A stretch of DNA of 9,785 bases from Eubacteriaceae bacterium. GTDB lineage: Bacteria > Bacillota > Clostridia > Eubacteriales > Alkalibacteraceae. Location: assembly GCA_003446375.1 (NCBI GenBank), contig DMAW01000048.1, positions 17,472 through 27,256 on the forward strand. Direction: 5' to 3'. Below are positions 6,795 through 9,785 of the stretch, in pieces. The first letter of the stretch is position 1; each line of letters opens with the position of its first letter. A program made the translations under genes and the position numbers. The notes under the pieces were generated by a model. It worked only from the letters and a program-made list of their open reading frames with translations. It had not been told where the DNA came from and made no database searches.

Positions 6795-8423
6795 TTGAAT
6801 GCCATATTAAAATCGCCTCAACCGATAAACGAACCTGTGCTAGACTATGGAAAAAACAGCAAGGAAAGAAAGGCTTTAAAAGAAGAACTCGAAAATTTAA
6901 GATCTAAGACCATCAAGATACCTCTAATCATAGGAGGACAGGAGATTTACACAGAAGAGCAAATCAAGTGTATTGTGCCCCACGATAAAGAGCATGTAAT
7001 TGGATACTGCAGCGTGGCGAGTGAAAAAGAAGCAGACAAAGCAATTAAGGCTGCTTTGGATGCAAAGAGACAATGGGAGAGTCTTTCTTGGAATGACAGG
7101 CAGGCTATTTTTTTAAAAGCTGCCAATTTGCTTTCGACAAAGTACAGAGCAGTTGTAAATGCCGCTACAATGCTTGCTCAAAGCAAAACTGTATATCAAG
7201 CGGAAATAGACGCTGTTTGCGAGCTGTGCGATTTTTTAAGATTCAACGTAAAATACCTAGATCAAATATATGGAAATCAGCCATTATCGGACAAAAGTAC
7301 TTGGAACAAAAGCGTATATAGGCCTCTTGAAGGATTTGTATTTGCAGTGACTCCTTTTAACTTTACATCAATTGCCGGGAATCTGCCCACAGCGCCTGCC
7401 ATAGCCGGAAATACAGTGGTATGGAAACCTGCATCTGCATCTGTTTATTCATCGTATTATATTATGAAGCTTTTAATCGAGGCAGGACTCCCGCCGGGAG
7501 TCGTAAATTTCGTGCCAGGAAAAGGAAGCGAAATAGGGCAACGTTTTTTGACATGCCCAAACTTGGCAGGAGTTCATTTTACTGGTTCCACAAAGGTGTT
7601 TCAAAGTATGTGGAAAACAGTAGGAAGCAATATAGAAAAATACAAAACATATCCAAGGATGGTAGGAGAAACAGGGGGGAAAGATTTTGTATTTGCCCAT
7701 TCCAGCGCCGACTTGGAATCTTTAGGAACTGCATTGATAAGGGGGGCTTTTGAATATCAGGGACAGAAATGTTCAGCAGCTTCAAGAGCTTATATCCCGG
7801 AGAGTATCTGGTTTGACCTTAAAGAGTATCTAGTAAGGGAAATAAACAAGATTAAGATGGGAAGCGTAGATGATTTTAGAAATTTTATGGGCGCCCTAAT
7901 AAATGAGAAGGCTTATGATAAAGTAAAAAAATATATACAGTATGCAAAAGAGTCAAAAGAAGCAAAAATCGTCATAGGAGGACATTGGGACAATTCAAAA
8001 GGATATTTTGTCGAACCTACGGTCATACAAACATCGAATCCGAAGTTTGCTACAATGGAAGAGGAAATATTCGGTCCTGTCTTGACTGTTTATGTATACG
8101 ATGACAAAAAGCTTGATGAGACTTTGAAGCTTTGTGATAAAACATCAGGCTATGGGCTTACAGGAGCTGTTTTTTCACAAGATTCCAATGCAACAGCACA
8201 TATGAGAGAGATGCTCATAAATTCAGCAGGAAATTTTTATATAAATGACAAGCCGACAGGGGCAGTAGTAGGACGCCAGCCTTTTGGAGGAGCCAGACAT
8301 TCAGGAACAAATGACAAGGCGGGAAGCATGCTGAATATTTTAAGATGGATAAGCCCATTGACTATTAAAGAGAATTTTTTGCCCCCAACTGGATTTGAGT
8401 ACCCGCATATGGAAGAAAAATAA
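6795..8423 (+). CDS. pruA: Delta-1-pyrroline-5-carboxylate (L-glutamate gamma-semialdehyde) dehydrogenase
   Basis: This aldehyde dehydrogenase oxidises glutamate gamma-semialdehyde, the open form of pyrroline-5-carboxylate, to glutamate with NAD. It links proline or ornithine breakdown to glutamate metabolism in the cytoplasm. It resembles the long group 1 type (mitochondrial ALDH4A1 and Bacteroides-like) rather than the shorter Bacillus RocA: it has 542 residues from TTG 6795 and an N-terminal INEPVLDYGKNSKERKAL motif. Numbered from that start, it shows TPFNF (Asn189), WKPAS (Lys211), the general base Glu292 in GETGGKD, the nucleophile Cys326 in GQKCSA, EEIFGP (423-428), and a C-terminal PFGGARHSGTND. 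All catalytic residues are present. TTG 6795 is preferred because it follows AAGGAG by 9 bases and aligns with the family's N-terminus; ATG 6777 would add six residues. No proline dehydrogenase is next to it. Confidence 0.92.
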   Translation: MNAILKSPQPINEPVLDYGKNSKERKALKEELENLRSKTIKIPLIIGGQEIYTEEQIKCIVPHDKEHVIGYCSVASEKEADKAIKAALDAKRQWESLSWNDRQAIFLKAANLLSTKYRAVVNAATMLAQSKTVYQAEIDAVCELCDFLRFNVKYLDQIYGNQPLSDKSTWNKSVYRPLEGFVFAVTPFNFTSIAGNLPTAPAIAGNTVVWKPASASVYSSYYIMKLLIEAGLPPGVVNFVPGKGSEIGQRFLTCPNLAGVHFTGSTKVFQSMWKTVGSNIEKYKTYPRMVGETGGKDFVFAHSSADLESLGTALIRGAFEYQGQKCSAASRAYIPESIWFDLKEYLVREINKIKMGSVDDFRNFMGALINEKAYDKVKKYIQYAKESKEAKIVIGGHWDNSKGYFVEPTVIQTSNPKFATMEEEIFGPVLTVYVYDDKKLDETLKLCDKTSGYGLTGAVFSQDSNATAHMREMLINSAGNFYINDKPTGAVVGRQPFGGARHSGTNDKAGSMLNILRWISPLTIKENFLPPTGFEYPHMEEK

Positions 8424-8443
8424 ATTTACAAAAGGAGCGATAT

Positions 8444-9082
8444 ATGGATACATTGGAAATAGCAAAAAAAATAAGATCCGTACCTGTAGAGAAGATATTT
8501 GGCTATGATAAACTTAGCGAAATAAATTGGTTGTGGATAAATAGGGATATCTTTAGAGATATCATATATAGTGCAGACACTAATGATGAGCTTGAGGAAA
8601 ATGAGATTGATGATTTTCTCCGGATAATAGGAGATGAAGACTTCATAGAGCTTCTACAAGAAAGGATGAGCGACAAGGGTTTCGTATTTATGGATAGCTT
8701 AAGATTCAAAAAACTTGAAAAGGGCTTTAAAGATTTTGGAGTCAAGACTTATATATTTGTAAATAGGAGGTATCTAGCTAGGCTGTTAGTACATTTCAAT
8801 GATGAATTTGATTGGATATTGAAAGCGATGACCATTGATTTAAGTGGTTATAATGACAGGGACATTAACGAAGTATATAAAGAGTATTTTGAAAATAACG
8901 CTAGAGTGCTTGAAGAAATAGCTGTTAATGGAGAATACAGCCAAGATCAATTGAGATGGGATTTTGATATGGATACAAATACGCTCTTTTGCAGCTACAA
9001 TGAAGAGAAGACCAGTCAATGGTCCGGAGAGGAGGCTGTGACGAGGTTCGAAGAATTGGTGGAAATAGGAGGATCCTTGTAA
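8444..9082 (+). CDS. Acidic protein of unknown function
   Basis: I do not recognise this 212-residue protein. It has no signal peptide, no membrane segment and no motif I can name, so it is probably a soluble cytoplasmic protein. It is strongly acidic: about 47 Asp/Glu against 26 Lys/Arg. Visible marks are NWLWIN (28-33), an acid-rich helix-like stretch DELEENEIDDFL (48-59), a basic-aromatic strand KTYIFVNRRYLARLLVHF (101-118) and a C-terminal half with QLRWDFDMDTNTLFCSYNEE. It is a real gene by its fine ribosome binding site (AAAGGAG, 6 bases before ATG), its codon use like its neighbours, and its tight packing: 20 bases after pruA and 0 bases before the phosphorylase gene. That placement suggests cotranscription with catabolic enzymes but does not define a role. 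Confidence 0.85.
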   Translation: MDTLEIAKKIRSVPVEKIFGYDKLSEINWLWINRDIFRDIIYSADTNDELEENEIDDFLRIIGDEDFIELLQERMSDKGFVFMDSLRFKKLEKGFKDFGVKTYIFVNRRYLARLLVHFNDEFDWILKAMTIDLSGYNDRDINEVYKEYFENNARVLEEIAVNGEYSQDQLRWDFDMDTNTLFCSYNEEKTSQWSGEEAVTRFEELVEIGGSL

Positions 9083-9785
9083 ATGAGAATGTACGATATT
9101 ATACTTAAAAAAAGAAATGGCCAAGAGCTTACAAGGGAAGAGATAAAATACGTGGTTAATGGCTACACAAATGAAAAGATACCTGATTATCAGGTTTCGG
9201 CTCTGTTGATGAGCATATTTTTTAAGGGGATGACAATTAAAGAAACAGTTGATCTTACAGAATCAATGATGAAGTCAGGAGATTTAATGGATCTTTCAAA
9301 AATTGAAGGCATAGTAGTGGACAAGCACAGTACAGGTGGAGTAGGAGATACTACCACGCTAATACTTGCACCTCTCGTGGCATCATGTGACGTTCCTGTT
9401 GCAAAAATGAGTGGCAGGGGCCTTGGACATACGGGAGGCACTATAGATAAGTTGGAATCAATTAAAGACTTTGATACAAATCTAACAGTAGATAAATTTA
9501 TTGATAACGTAAACCAAATAAAAATCGCCATAGCAGGACAGACGGGAATACTGGCTCCGGCAGATAAAAAGCTATATGCTCTTAGAGATGTGACAGCTAC
9601 GGTAGATCAGTTATCTTTAATAGCGAGCAGCATTATGAGCAAAAAACTGGCAAGCGGAAGCGATGCCATACTTTTAGATGTTAAGGTTGGGTCAGGTGCT
9701 TTTATGAAATCTACTGAAGAGGCATTTAATTTGGCTGAAATAATGGTTAAGATCGGAAATGACATGGGAAAAAACACCAAGGCCT
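9083..9785 (+). CDS. pdp: Pyrimidine-nucleoside phosphorylase, 3'-truncated
   Basis: This enzyme splits uridine, deoxyuridine and thymidine with phosphate to free base plus (deoxy)ribose-1-phosphate. The frame is open to the right edge, giving 234 of the expected ~430 residues. The N-terminal alpha domain starts MRMYDIILKKRNGQEL, almost as in Bacillus Pdp. KHSTGGVGDTTTL (81-93) is the phosphate-binding loop, SGRGLGHTGGTIDKLE (110-125) is the family signature, and ALRDVTATVD with Arg168 and SSIMSKK with Ser183 and Lys187 form the pyrimidine site. These residue numbers agree with those I recall for the Geobacillus enzyme, so the ATG at 9083 is well placed. AGGAGG (9067-9072) lies 10 bases before it, inside the preceding gene, and the ATG directly follows that gene's TAA. 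Similarity to the Bacillus type favours Pdp over the thymidine-specific DeoA. Confidence 0.95.
   Translation, partial: MRMYDIILKKRNGQELTREEIKYVVNGYTNEKIPDYQVSALLMSIFFKGMTIKETVDLTESMMKSGDLMDLSKIEGIVVDKHSTGGVGDTTTLILAPLVASCDVPVAKMSGRGLGHTGGTIDKLESIKDFDTNLTVDKFIDNVNQIKIAIAGQTGILAPADKKLYALRDVTATVDQLSLIASSIMSKKLASGSDAILLDVKVGSGAFMKSTEEAFNLAEIMVKIGNDMGKNTKA

Overview
The window reads as chromosomal DNA of an AT-rich, low-GC Gram-positive anaerobe, most likely a member of Clostridia. The reasons are strong purine-rich ribosome binding sites, TTG starts, heavy AAA/ATA/GAA codon use, and protein sequences closest to what I know of clostridial and Bacillus-type families. The lineage is an inference. 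All genes lie on the + strand, and no stretch over 300 bases lacks a gene.

Region 1 (1-6620) is a corrinoid (vitamin B12) uptake and late-assembly cluster: btuF (cut by the left edge), btuC, btuD with an extra C-terminal domain, cbiP/cobQ, cobU, cobS and cobC. The transporter would bring corrinoids across the membrane. CbiP amidates adenosylcobyric acid. CobU activates adenosylcobinamide to its GDP form, CobS joins it to the lower-ligand nucleoside, and CobC is the matching phosphatase. Genes from btuC to cobC are separated by 14 bases or less, or overlap, so they look like one transcript. A weak hairpin sits between btuF and btuC. cbiP is split by a -1 frame change at a run of seven A residues; the correct continuation lies intact in the other frame. 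cbiB, cobD, cobT and an adenosyltransferase are not in view. A cobalamin riboswitch, if there is one, would lie upstream of the window.

Region 2 (6621-6776) is the boundary: two adjacent hairpins, the second a good intrinsic terminator with a T tract, then a possible extended -10 promoter.

Region 3 (6777-9785) starts a second transcription unit: a long-form delta-1-pyrroline-5-carboxylate dehydrogenase, an acidic 212-residue protein that I do not recognise, and a pyrimidine-nucleoside phosphorylase cut by the right edge. Spacing (20 bases, then 0) suggests cotranscription. The unit is catabolic: proline/ornithine carbon to glutamate, and nucleosides to base plus sugar phosphate.

The points most worth a second look are the cbiP frame break, the uncharacterised BtuD C-terminal domain, the unknown acidic protein, and the altered RHG motif of CobC. 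I see no mobile element, CRISPR array, tRNA or rRNA, and no clear sign of a wholly new system.
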